Shown piece by piece: positions 22,482 to 32,427 of a DNA stretch of 64,000 bases (its first letter is position 1; every line of letters begins with the position of its first letter). Source of the DNA: Panulirus ornatus (Eukaryota > Arthropoda > Malacostraca > Decapoda > Palinuridae); contig NC_092234.1 in NCBI RefSeq assembly GCF_036320965.1, positions 40,428,505-40,492,504 on the forward strand, read 5' to 3'. The position numbers were made by a program, and so were the translations under genes. Below the pieces are notes generated by a model. That model did no database searches, had not been told where the DNA came from, and was given only the letters and a program-made list of their open reading frames with translations.

Positions 22482-22947
22482 TGGGCCACAAAGGGCGTGG
22501 TCTTCCTGCTGGGCCACAGAGGGCGTGGTCTTCCTGCTGGGCTACAGAGGGGCTGGTCCTCCTGCTGGGCCACAGAGGGGCTGGTCCTCCTGCTGGGCCA
22601 CAAAGGGGCTGGTCCTCCTGCTGGGCCACAGAGGGGCTGGTCCTCCTGCTGGGCCACAGAGGGACTGGTCCTCCTGCTGGGCCACAGAGGGGCTGGTCCT
22701 CCTGCTGAGCCACAGAGGGGCTGGTCCTCCTGCTGGGCCACAGAGGGGCTGGTCCTTCTGCTGGACCACAGAGGGACTGGTCCTTCTGCTGGACCACAGA
22801 GGGACTGGTCCTTCTGCTGGACCACAGAGGGGCTGGTCCTCCTGCTGGGCCACAGAGGGGCTGGTCCTTCTGCCGGGCCACAGAGGGACTGGTCCTTCTG
22901 CTGGACCACAGAGGGACTGGTCCTTCTGCTGGACCACAGAGGGGCTG
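22482..22947 (+). repeat. 27-bp minisatellite, about 17 copies
   Basis: Core GGCCACAGAGGGGCTGGTCC followed by TCCTGCT. It is a multiple of 3 and open on both strands, so its nine-residue periodic frames are artefacts. A CTTCTGCTGGACC variant is concentrated in the 3' half. Confidence 0.94.
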
Positions 22948-22948
22948 G

Positions 22949-23130
22949 TCCTACACGACGTCAGAGATACGTCATTAGGTTTCCCCCTACACGACGTCAG
23001 AGATACGTCATTAGGTTTCCCCCCTACACGACGTCAGAGATACGTCATTAGGTTTCCCCCTACACGACGTCAGAGATACGTCATTAGGTTTCCCCCTACA
23101 CGACGTCAGAGATACGTCATTAGGTTTCCC
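22949..23130 (+). repeat. 37-bp minisatellite with paired CGTCA motifs, five copies
   Basis: Core CCTACACGACGTCAGAGATA followed by CGTCATTAGGTTTCCCC. Each unit holds GACGTCA and TACGTCA, two CRE-type half sites. Confidence 0.93.
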
Positions 23131-23224
23131 CTTTATAAAGAAAAACAGATATTGTTCTCTTGTGTTTGTTTGACCTCTCGAGGAGTGGCGGGCGGGGGAT
23201 GGCGTCGCCTTGTTTGATGTGTGC

Positions 23225-23243
23225 AGCAGCAGCAGCAGCAGCA
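23225..23243 (+). repeat. (AGC)n microsatellite
   Basis: Six AGC/GCA triplets. Confidence 0.9.
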
Positions 23244-23355
23244 GGAGGGACGATCTTCCTTTGTTCGTGGTCGTCCCTCTTGCAAGTTAGCTCATTATAC
23301 CAAGTAAACACTGGCTCTGTCTTTATGGCGTCTCACATCAAATAATACCTACGGA

Positions 23356-23401
23356 TACACACACACACACACACACTCACACACACACACACATACATAT
23401 A

Positions 23402-23471
<70 letters not shown>

Positions 23472-23567
23472 GAACGGTTTATTGAATTCATCCAGTCATT
23501 CGGCTGACAATACACAGTTGAGGCATTACATAATCAGTGAGTCAGAATGATGATAATAATAATAATG

Positions 23568-23600
<33 letters not shown>
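23356..23600. repeat. (CA)n, (TA)n and (AAT)n microsatellites
   Basis: (CA)n with one TC interruption at 23356-23392, (TA)n at about 23398-23468, then (AAT/GAT)n at 23546-23598. Confidence 0.96.
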
Positions 23601-23601
<1 letters not shown>

Positions 23602-23667
23602 GAACAACTAGTTATTTACTCATAACAAAACCTAATATCACGTTGTTGCTGACCACTTGGACACTTT

Positions 23668-23738
23668 GGGTAAGTACATGTGTGGGTGATGGGGTAAGTA
23701 CATGTGTGGGTGATGGGGTAAGTGTATGGGTGGGTGAT
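23668..23738 (+). repeat. 23-bp repeat, three copies
   Basis: GGTAAGTACATGTGTGGGTG followed by ATG; the third copy is diverged. Confidence 0.85.
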
Positions 23739-23802
23739 GTACATGTAGTACATAGTACACGAGGTTTTACACGGCAAATATTATGGTTTATACATTTAGC
23801 TG

Positions 23803-24283
23803 TCACTAGTTGTACATTACGTGATGTAGTTACATACTGATTGTACATTACGTGATGTAGAGTTACATTGGTTGTACATTACGTGATGTAGAGTTACATT
23901 GGTTGTACATTACGTGATGTAGAGTTACATTGGTTGTACATTACGTGATGTAGAGTTACATATTGAATGTACATTACGTGATGTAGAGTTACATTGGTTG
24001 TACATTACGTGATGTAGAGTTACATTGGCTGTACATTACGTGATGTTGAGTTACATTGGCTGTACATTACGTGATGTAGAGTTACATATTGAATGTACAT
24101 TACGTGATGAAGTTACATTGGTTGTACATTACGTGATGTAGAGTTACATTGGTTGTACATTACGTGATGTAGAGTTACATATTGAATGTACATTACGTGA
24201 TGTAGAGTTACATTGGTTGTACATTACGTGATGTAGAGTTACATTGGCTGTACATTACGTGATGTAGAGTTACATTGGTTGAA
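23803..24283 (+). repeat. 31-bp array with TACATTACGTGATGTA core, about 15 copies
   Basis: Each unit contains the near-palindrome TACATTACGTGATGTA (arms TACAT and ATGTA around an ACGT centre), then GAGTTACATTGGTTG. Some copies carry ATTGAATG instead of TTGGTTG. Confidence 0.93.
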
Positions 24284-24699
24284 GTACAGTTGCGTAAGGT
24301 TGATATACATGATGTACGTAACGGTCAACGTTGAATGATGTAGTTACATATTGTTGAACTGCAGTAATCGTGTGGACGTATATTATGTATTTCATGCGGT
24401 ACATTAAGTGATGAATATTATTATGTCGGTTGTGTTACAGTAATATAGTAGTTATATAATAACAATACAACTGAATACAACTAAATTCAAACAACGACAA
24501 ACCACCGGTCCTAACGAGGCTGTTTCTCATGGTGGAAGAGAAGCAAAACTCAGGATTAAATTGGTAGAGGTAGACATACGTACACAGTTTGTAAAGAGGA
24601 AGACGTGTAACCCATCGTGTACCTACGTACGTAGATGCAAATGATGTGGATCTGAAGCCAAGTATTTACTAATTGTGTGCTTAAACGTATGTGTGGTAC
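24284..24699. other. AT-rich unique spacer
   Basis: About 400 bp with diverged traces of the preceding repeat and no gene-like frame. Confidence 0.4.
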
Positions 24700-25070
24700 G
24701 GCTTTCTACTGCTCTGGTTGGTCAATCATTCCATATGTTAACAATGCTGTTGAGGAAATCATATTTCGAGGCAGAATGTTTGCCTCCGAGTTGATATCCA
24801 TTACTACGAGATCAGATGAATATGTTCTTATGTAGGTCGTTAGATCGAGATTCTGGAAGCCTTTAATGAGTTTGAGTGCCTGTATTAGATCAACTCTCAA
24901 CCTTCTCTAAGTTAAATAGATGTGACTCGTTAACTTGGCTCTCATAGGATTTGTTCGTCAGGCCGGGACTCATCTTGGTAGCTGGCCTCTGTACTCTCAC
25001 CATTGTGTCTGTCTTTCCTCAAGTAGGATGACCAACATTGAACACAACATTCAAGATGAGGACGGACCAG
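24700..25070 (-). mobile_element. LINE-D (CR1-like) C-terminal fragment
   Basis: On the minus strand the frame reads RVDLIQALKLIKGFQNLD (family block 'RxDLIxxFKIxKG') and, in a neighbouring frame, SKYDFLNSIVNIWND (family 'xKxxFxxRVVxxWNxLP'). Upstream, antisense pieces such as TAGCTGGCCTCTGTACTCTC and CAACATTGAACACAACATTC match the family's antisense signature. At least one frameshift; pseudogene. Confidence 0.72.
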
Positions 25071-25326
25071 TAGGTTGTGACCAGCGAGGATAATTTACCC
25101 AGACTTGAATTCGAAGGTCGATCTTGTGAAAACCTCAGACAATGGTTTTATCGTCTCATTATTCTCCTCCTTCAGCGTCCTCGGATAAAGTGGGACACTT
25201 CTTGCATCTGTACGAGCACTGGTTGGCACAAGGTCGTCGTGATGACGGACCTGGGTCAGGCGATCGCCTCTCTGACCCTCGAGGAAATTGTTCGTAGGTG
25301 ACTCAGCGACCATTTTTGTTCTCCAA

Positions 25327-25512
25327 GATAACAACGTTCTCGCCTTCCACACATTTTTCAACGCTCCCAGAACCTTCGCCCCCTCCCCCACCCTGTGAAC
25401 ACACTTCCGCTTCCATGGTTCCATCCGCTGCTAAGTCCACTCCCAAATGTCCAAAACACTTCACTTCCTCCAGTTGATCTCCATTCCAACTTACCTGCCT
25501 GTTAACTTGTGA
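25327..25512 (-). mobile_element. LINE-A internal fragment
   Basis: Minus strand encodes VGEGAKVLGALKNVWKARTL and flanking sequence matching residues of about 207-266 of the LINE-A frame at 51 kb; the DNA aligns with 51090-51262 with scattered substitutions. It has neither end of the element. Confidence 0.88.
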
Positions 25513-25751
25513 AGCAGCTGTCAGCTGTCAGGAGGTGTTAGCCAGATGGTAAGGGAATCTGTATCTAGCCCAAATCTCTCTGTTAACAGAAGCCGTTAAA
25601 ACAGAGTTCTGTCTTAATGGTCCTAAGGGCTGATTATATACCCTTAAAGGAAAGGGTGAGGTCGTAACACGGGGCCTGTTGTCCGGGAGATGACTATGTA
25701 ACACTTGCTGTCCAGGAAGAGTGATGTGAACCCAACCGTACAGAGAGGCTG

Positions 25752-26132
25752 AACCATGTGTACTGGGAGTGAGACATGTGTACTGGGAGTGAGACATGTG
25801 TACTGGGAGTGAGACATGTGTACTGGGAGTGAGACATGTGTACTGGGAGTGAGACATGTGTACTGGGAGTGAGACATGTGTACTGGGAGTGAGACCATGT
25901 GTACTGGGAGTGAGACCATGTGTACTGGGAGTGAGACATGTGTACTGGGAGTGAGACCATGTGTACTGGGAGTGAGACCATGTGTACTGGGAGTGAGACA
26001 TGTGTACTGGGAGTGAGACCATGTGTACTGGGAGTGAGACATGTGTACTGGGAGTGAGACCATGTGTACTGGTAGCTGAAACCATGTGTACTGGGAGTGA
26101 GACCATGTGTACTGGTAGCTGAAATTACATGA
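25752..26132 (+). repeat. 20-21 bp minisatellite, about 18 copies
   Basis: Core ACATGTGTACTGGGAGTGAG, with a 21-bp variant that adds a C (ACCATG). The 20-bp form dominates the left half and the 21-bp form the right half. The last copies change to TGGTAGCTGAAA. Confidence 0.93.
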
Positions 26133-26317
26133 ACGTAACCTTCGTCTGTAACTGTGACGGTCCAGACCCCCGTCTGACGTCACTCACCTCAGCCATGATG
26201 TCATGACTGAAGGTATGATTATTGCCACGATGTGGACCTTGACGGAGGGACAGAAGTGAGTCACTGAACCTACACAGTGAGTCGGTGGGTGACTGAACTT
26301 GTCTATGGATGACAAAC

Positions 26318-26492
26318 ATCTTGTCCTGGGTGTCCTGGTCTTGGCCTGGGTGTTCTGGTCTTGTCCTGGGTGTCCTGGTCTTGTCCTGGGTGTCCTGGTC
26401 TTGTCCTGGGTGTCCTGGTCTTGTCCTGGGTGTCCTGGTCTTGTCCTGGGTGTCCTGGTCTTGACCTGGGTGTCCTGGTCTTGGTGTCCTGG
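26318..26492 (+). repeat. 20-bp minisatellite, about nine copies
   Basis: Core TTGTCCTGGGTGTCCTGGTC; edge copies have TTGGCC or TTGACC. Confidence 0.94.
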
Positions 26493-26666
26493 TGTGGGAG
26501 GGCCGATGCTCAGGCTGGACCCGGCAACCCTTTATTTCCCGATCCACACCACGTTTTCTATTTACCCTGAGAGATTATAAGGCTTACCCTCTGGAAGCTT
26601 CTCCTACTTGTTTTGTTTGTGTATTTGTTTGCTTATGTGTCTGCACATCTTTATGTGTGTTTATGT

Positions 26667-26668
26667 GT

Positions 26669-26719
<51 letters not shown>

Positions 26720-26857
26720 TGTTTCAATAGGCAGTATAGTTGTCGTTGTATACAATCACCGGACAACAACAACAACAACAGAGGTAAATAATGTTTGACA
26801 GGTTAAAAGTCACTGAGGTTATCTTTTTAGTGTTCGTCTTGTATGTTGTTTGTTCAT

Positions 26858-26894
<37 letters not shown>

Positions 26895-27090
26895 TGACCT
26901 TTAGCATGTATGGTGACCTCTGGTGTGTGTGTGGTGACCTCTGGCGTGTGTGGTGACTTCCGGTGTGTGTGGTGACCTCTGGTGTCCGATGGTGACCTCT
27001 GGCGTGTATGGTGACCTTTAGCATGTGCGGTGACCTGAGGCGTTTGCAGTGACCTTTGATGCGTGTGGTGACCTCTGGTGTCTGGTGGTG
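26667..27090 (+). repeat. (GT)n microsatellites and degenerate 19-20 bp repeat
   Basis: (GT)n at 26669-26715 and 26859-26892, followed by about ten diverged copies of GGTGACCTCTGGTGTGTGT to about 27090. The short repeat looks derived from the neighbouring GT run. Confidence 0.85.
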
Positions 27091-27616
27091 AAGATGATGT
27101 TGAGTGGTGATACACGTCACTCCCGTTTTCTACTAGAGTTATGAACTGGTGTGACACTTGACCTTTCCAGTTCGAGGAGTGTAATCTATTATGCCGTACA
27201 CTGAATTCCTGTATGTATCAGGTTCAGTCAGATGGCGGAAGTTAGGTACATGTATAGTTCGAGTTGGTCACATACTGTCGGGTTGACCTGTCAGGAGCTC
27301 AGGTCATTAGCCCTCTGACCCCATGACCTGTGAGACTGCTCAGGGAACAGACACCTGGATCCTGGGACCTGTAAGGCCACTCAGGTCATCAGCACCTGTC
27401 GCCCGTGACCTGTGAGGCGGGTCAGGTCAGGAGGAGGCTGGGGCAGGTGTCGGGTGCAGAGGAAACACTTGACAGCAGCTGCCCCTCCACCACTGCTGGT
27501 CAGGGATTTCCCCGTGCCACGGCAAACTAGGGGAGGTGAGGGCCCTCATCCTCCTGCTGGAGAGATGTCAGGGAGACAGATGAGAGATGTGTCTCAGGAA
27601 TGCGAGGGAGACAGAT

Positions 27617-27619
<3 letters not shown>

Positions 27620-27681
<62 letters not shown>
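27620..27681 (+). repeat. (CT)n microsatellite
   Basis: About 30 CT dinucleotides, directly beside the candidate terminal exon on the minus strand. Confidence 0.97.
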
Positions 27682-27682
<1 letters not shown>

Positions 27683-27683
<1 letters not shown>

Positions 27684-27826
27684 TAGCCGGAGTGTAGGGA
27701 GTTGACGGGGTTGTTGTTCATGGTCACATCTGAGGTGTAGTTGACGCACTTGGCCGGTGTGGGGACCAGGGGGACACCCTCCCCACACCACAGGAGACCT
27801 GGCCGGTGTGTACACGCCACAGTAAA
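27683..27826 (-). CDS. Candidate terminal coding exon, product unknown
   Basis: Minus-strand frame of 47 codons plus a TAG stop. It starts just after the acceptor-like TGTCTGTCTGTGTGTCTCAG and ends against a (CT)n/(GA)n microsatellite. It is not made of tandem repeats. By hand count 35 of 47 codons end in G or C, a bias unlike the surrounding non-coding DNA. The peptide holds three cysteines (residues 5, 14, 27), a proline-rich middle (VPLVPTPAK) and a C-terminal MNNNPVNSLHSG. I recognise no family. I did not find upstream exons of the same gene; reading phase at the acceptor is unknown. It could be a chance frame. Confidence 0.35.
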
Positions 27827-27844
27827 CTGAGACACACAGACAGA

Positions 27845-28475
27845 CATGTGGTTATCTTGGATGAGGGAAGAGTGAGGGGTGACTTGATCACAACCTTTAA
27901 TCATTGACGTGGCCAGTGAGCAGTTCACCGAGAGATGTGGGGAGAGAATAAATGCACGTGACAAAAAAGATGTGAAGAAATATGGTACCGTCAGAATGGT
28001 GGATGAATGGAACAGAATGATTGAGGACGTGGGTAATGCAGACAACATACAGAGATATAACCAGTTATATGATGGTAGATCATGCTTAAGATACGGACGG
28101 GGTCCCACTAGTGTACAACTCCCTCCCTGCACAGTACAAGATACGGGGTCCCACCAGTGTACAACTCCCTCCCTGCACAGTACAAGATACGGGGTCCCAC
28201 CAGTGTACAACTCCCTCCCTGCACAGTACAAGGTACGGGGTCCCACCAGTGTACAACTCCCTCCCTGCACAGTACAAGATACGGGGTCCCACCAGTGTAC
28301 AACTCCCTCCCAGTTCAGTTTTTGGTTTGAAAACATTTACTATCTAGATATACCTAGAGAGCGTTTCAGTGAGAGCATGGATGAAGGGTACATATGTAGG
28401 GGTAGATTGAGGAAAATTTAGAGCGTACAGTGTGTGCTGTACAAATAGGTAATTACACACACACACACACACACA
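27845..28475 (+). mobile_element. LINE-D (CR1-like) 3' end with internal array
   Basis: Plus-strand copy. The frame 27909-28090 reads QFTERCGERINARDKKDVKK, then VRMVDEWNRMIEDVGNAD, the C-terminal 'xxxFxxRVVxxWNxLPxxVVxA' block of the family. Upstream AGTGAGGGGTGACTTGATCA is identical to the 8.8 kb copy. The element then holds a five-copy 46-bp tandem array (28085-28315) and ends with GTACAAATAGGTAATTACAC running into (CA)n, which I read as its microsatellite 3' tail. Upstream RT domain missing. Confidence 0.72.
28085..28315 (+). repeat. 46-bp tandem array inside LINE-D, five copies
   Basis: Core TACAAGATACGGGGTCCCAC followed by CAGTGTACAACTCCCTCCCTGCACAG. Nearly identical copies, so much younger than the host fragment. 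Confidence 0.9.
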
Positions 28476-28636
28476 CACATACACACACACACCCGTGTCT
28501 ATGCAGTTAGGTGTGCAGGGCAGGAGGAGGCTGGGCCGGAGGCATGGAAGCTGCATAACAAATAACGTTGTTATATTGTTGTGGTGAGGAGGGAGAGCCC
28601 AGTGTCTGACCACATTTGTGGCACACACGTCCCGTG

Positions 28637-28673
<37 letters not shown>
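28454..28673 (+). repeat. (CA)n and (ATC)n microsatellites
   Basis: (CA)n with one TA interruption at 28454-28492, and (ATC)n at about 28637-28673. Confidence 0.95.
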
Positions 28674-29094
28674 CTATCATCAGATTCTCTCAACCTATTC
28701 CATTCGTTTCCCGTCATTAAATTCCCAGTTACCAGGTTTGCGCGGCACAGTGGGGACCTGACAGCCGTGGAGTCGGTGACTCTCATCAAGAAAAGGGGAA
28801 AAAATATCCAGTATTTTATCAGTAATCAGAACGTCATTGATCGTCCAGACAGAGTCTATACGGCGGTAAATTACGCCATCCAGAGCCCCTCTTCCGGTCC
28901 GTGATCCTCCATGAGGCACTGGAGGCTGCCTCTTCCGGCTCCTGCATCCGCTTATCTCTCTTATCTGGCGGCATTGAGGTGCAGCCAGCCGGCGGCAGCA
29001 TCGCCAACTAACAAGTACATATCTCTCTACCCTGGTCGTCCAACCAGTGGCGACGCAGGTGGAGATAATTTTCTGGTTCTGGTTATCCTGTGTC
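28674..29094. other. Unique stretch, no gene supported
   Basis: Frames on both strands are open for 100 codons or more, but neither has convincing codon bias or a recognisable domain. Confidence 0.35.
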
Positions 29095-29480
29095 AGCTGC
29101 CTCCTGGAGGGGGAGGGGGTCGGTGCAGGGTAGGGGGAGGACACTGTAGCCAGGGGCGGGGGTTGATGCAGGGGATTGGGGATTTGTGCTGGGCCAGGGG
29201 CAGGGGGCTCGCTGAAGGGCAAGGGAGGGTAGTGTAACTAAGGGAGGGAGAGCACTGTGGTTAGGAGCAGGGGTTGGCAGGGTACTATGACCAGGGGCAG
29301 GTGGGCGAGGTAGAGGGGAAGTTTGGAGTGGGAGGAGAGGTGTGGGGAGGAAGGTTAGGGTAAGATGAGGAAGGAAAGGGAGAGGGGAGAGAAAGACTCG
29401 GAGTGGGAGGGGGAAAGGGAGGTGTCTGGAGTGGGAGATGGTGGGAAAGGCTTGGAGGAGTAGATGGAAGGGGGGGGGGG
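29095..29480 (+). repeat. Degenerate G-rich repeat
   Basis: Recurring AGGGGCAGGGGGTTG-like motifs with many G runs of 3-6. No clean period. The minus-strand proline-rich frame is a shadow. Confidence 0.6.
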
Positions 29481-29635
29481 GGTAAGTCCGTAGATGGAGG
29501 GGAACATTAGGAGCTGTGGGGTAGAGGGGGGAGAGCTGGCTCGACCGAGCGTTAATATCAAACCAACTGGAGGCAGCTGTGGGTGTGGCTGCTGGTGATG
29601 GCCGGACGCTGCCAGACGCACCCACCATGTAACCA

Positions 29636-29869
29636 AGTGAGAGAGAGAAAGAAAGAAAGAAAGAGAGAAAGAGCCTGGTGTTGAGGACAGGCACCTCACT
29701 CACTCCCTCCCCACAAAACATAACAGGCGTCCATGTGGGCAGGGCGGCCGCCCCAGACCTGCCAACAACTTGTGAGTTACAAGCGGTAAGTCAAGCTGTA
29801 AATTGTAAATAAACGTGCCGTCCTGTCCTCTGACTCAAGTGTAAGTGAGTCTTAAAGAAAATGGCTTAA

Positions 29870-29943
<74 letters not shown>
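29636..29943. repeat. (GAAA)n-like and (GA)n tracts
   Basis: GAAAGAAAG tract at about 29641-29671 and a perfect (GA)n at 29874-29944, with unique sequence between. Confidence 0.93.
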
Positions 29944-29944
<1 letters not shown>

Positions 29945-29947
<3 letters not shown>

Positions 29948-30683
29948 AAGTTGCTCCTTCCAAATCGGTGGCGTGGTTAGGAGGAGGAGGAACTTATATT
30001 TTCGTGTCTTTATGGAAATTCTAGTTACGTTTTTAGGATATGATCAATTAGATTCTAGCAGTCATCACGTTAGCACGGTAAAGTTAGAAATAGTTTAAAT
30101 GGATTTCAATAATCAGTAAATATTATAAATGTTACTTAGATATTTTTAGTAATCAGCTTTGTTTGGAAATATAACGTATCTAGATTCCGGTAATGTTATT
30201 TTACGTAGAATGATTTCCATGACTTCTAGCGATCACTAATGAAATATCTTTGTTATCGAACCTTTAGTGACAAGAAAGAAAAAATCTATGGCGTCTGGGG
30301 TGTTGATACCTGTTGAATTAAGTATGTGCGACCAAACACCTAAGTTGTCTCGGCCAAGCACGTAGCACCAGCCAGACTCAACTAATTTGGACAGCCTCTT
30401 TGGCTCTAATGTGGCGTGACGTCTCCCAGGGGTGGTGGAGGTGAAGGATGGCTTGGTTCCGTGTGTGGCCGCCTGGGCTGGAGGCCTCAGCCTCACCAGA
30501 TGGTGGTGTCCATAACCTGAAGCTTGGGACCTAACTGTATTAAACCAGCCTTAACTTGTTGGACGATAGCTACCCTGTCACATCCAAGTAACATTGCTCT
30601 TTATAAAATTCATCTTCATTTTCACACATTATGGCCGACGTAACCAAATGCTGTCCTACTGCTTGTTTATTTCATACTTCACC
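29945..30683. other. AT-rich unique stretch with one unassigned frame
   Basis: No tandem repeats. A minus-strand frame at 30236-30496 (86 codons) contains GWCYVLGRDNLGVWSHIL, which looks protein-like, but I cannot match it to a family and splice boundaries are unclear. Confidence 0.3.
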
Positions 30684-30746
30684 AAACCTAACCTAACCTA
30701 ACCTAACCTAACCTAACCTAACCTAACCTAGCCCAGCCTAACCTAA
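30684..30746 (-). repeat. Interstitial telomere-type repeat (TTAGG on minus strand)
   Basis: About nine perfect AACCT pentamers at 30684-30730, then two diverged ones. This is the arthropod telomere unit. Two more AACCT units occur near 30871-30885. It is embedded in unique DNA, so it is interstitial. Confidence 0.9.
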
Positions 30747-31593
30747 GGGAACATGGTGTACGCCGACTGCTGTCTGTTCTTAAATCCCTCCAGACTTACT
30801 CCTTCCAGCTACATGTAACGAGAATATAACAGACAACACATCAAGGGGAATAACCCAGGTTAACATGACTTAACCTAACCTAACTTGACCCGACGAGAGA
30901 TCTGGCAACTCTCGTGCAACACAATGGATGCCGTGTTCAGCATCCGTCCGCCACTCACGCAGCCGAACACATCAAACCGTTTCACAAAATATGGCTTCAG
31001 AGGAATTTTGGGAGAAACAAATTAGTGTTTGAAGAGCGTCTCATAACTGTGGGGAAAAGAGCTGTTAAATCCTCGTGTAGTGACGGTTATGTACACAGGC
31101 TGGAGTTACCGCCCGTGTAATGCAATATAGGAAGCGTAAACCATTCCATCCTTTCTCTCATAAATAGAACTCGGGAAGTGAACATCCTTGAAATTGGCGA
31201 TTACCAGGAGTGACGCTAACCTTGCTCGAAATACACCATCGATGCGAAAAAAAGACTTTTTGTTTGTCAGTTAACGCCTAGTTATGTAGAGAAATTTGTT
31301 TAGTGTCATGTATTCTTTTGTCCCAAGACTGTGTCACTAACAGTATGTTGGTAACGTATGAGCCATCAGGAGTTGACCCCGCTGATCATCCATGCGGACG
31401 CTGTGTCGTCAACTTCGTCCTTATACATCATCATCAGTGAATCACAGTAACCGAATCATGTCCCCCGCAGCAGCGCCGGCGGCAGCCTAGCTGCTGTGGG
31501 CCTAACGAGATCAGCATCGCAACCCCGCCATGCCCAGCGCAGGTGGCCGCACTTTTTATTTGGTCATGGAAGCCATGCTGCCTGATCGTATTT
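30747..31593. other. Unique stretch, no gene supported
   Basis: No tandem repeat. A 68-codon frame at 30914-31120 has no recognisable domain. A GC-rich patch lies at 31460-31540. Confidence 0.35.
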
Positions 31594-31595
31594 GC

Positions 31596-31660
<65 letters not shown>
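31594..31660. repeat. (TA)n microsatellite before element S
   Basis: Uninterrupted TA run abutting the 5' end of element S. Confidence 0.97.
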
Positions 31661-31665
<5 letters not shown>

Positions 31666-31902
31666 CCCTGGGGATAGGGGATTAAGAGTACTTCCCACGT
31701 ATTCCCTGCGTGTCGTAGAAGGCGACTAAAAGGGGAGGGAGCGGGGGGCTGGAAATCCTCCCCTCTCGGTTTTTTTTTTTAATTTTCCAAAAGAAGGAAC
31801 AGAGAATTGGGCCAGGTGAGGGTATTCCCTCAAAGGCCCAGTCCTCTGTTCTTAACGCTACCTCGCTAATGCGGGAAATGGCGAATAGTTTGAAAGAAAG
31901 AA

Positions 31903-31905
<3 letters not shown>
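31661..31905 (+). mobile_element. Element S, plus copy 1
   Basis: Full-length-looking copy from TATCCCTGGGGATAGGGG through GGCGACTAAAAGGGGAGGGA and a T run to GCTACCTCGCTAATGCGGGA, GGCGAATAGTTTGAAAG, then an A-rich tail and TA microsatellite. No coding frame. Confidence 0.8.

Positions 31906-31980
<75 letters not shown>
31906..31980. repeat. (TA)n microsatellite between S copies
   Basis: Uninterrupted TA run that is both the tail of the first and the left boundary of the second S copy. Confidence 0.97.
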
Positions 31981-31984
<4 letters not shown>

Positions 31985-32213
31985 GGGGATAGGGGAGAAA
32001 GAATACTTCCCACGTATTCCCTGCGTGTCGTAGAAGGCGACTAAAAGGGAAGGGAGCAGGGGGCTGGAAATCCTCCCCTCTTGTTTTTCTTTTTCCCAAA
32101 GAAGGAACAGGGAAGGGGGCCAGATGAGGATATTCCCTCAAAGGCCCAGTCCTCTATTCTTAACGCTACCTCGCTAACGCGGGAAATGGCGAATAGTATG
32201 AAAGAAAAAAAGA
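31981..32213 (+). mobile_element. Element S, plus copy 2
   Basis: Second copy in the same orientation, close to the first with scattered substitutions; it ends GCTACCTCGCTAACGCGGGA, GGCGAATAGTATGAAAG and a short A-rich/TA tail. Confidence 0.8.
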
Positions 32214-32221
32214 AATATATA

Positions 32222-32358
32222 TATATTAGGTATGTATATTTGCGTGTGTGGACGTGTATGTATATACATGTGTATGTGGGTGGGTTGGGCCATTCTTTCG
32301 TCTGTTTCCTTGCGCTACCTCGCTAACGCGGGAAACAGCGACAAAGCAAAATAAATAA

Positions 32359-32424
<66 letters not shown>
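32222..32424 (+). mobile_element. LINE-A 3' UTR fragment with (TA)n tail
   Basis: Starts at the TAGGTATGTATATTTGCGTG motif of the LINE-A 3' UTR and ends with GCTACCTCGCTAACGCGGGA and ACAGCGACAAAGCAAAATAA, then (AAAT)n and (TA)n to 32424. No coding part is left. Confidence 0.85.

Positions 32425-32427
<3 letters not shown>

Noticed and set aside
30684..30746. Chromosome end
   Set aside because: The pentamer run is only about 60 bp and is flanked by unique DNA and transposons on both sides.
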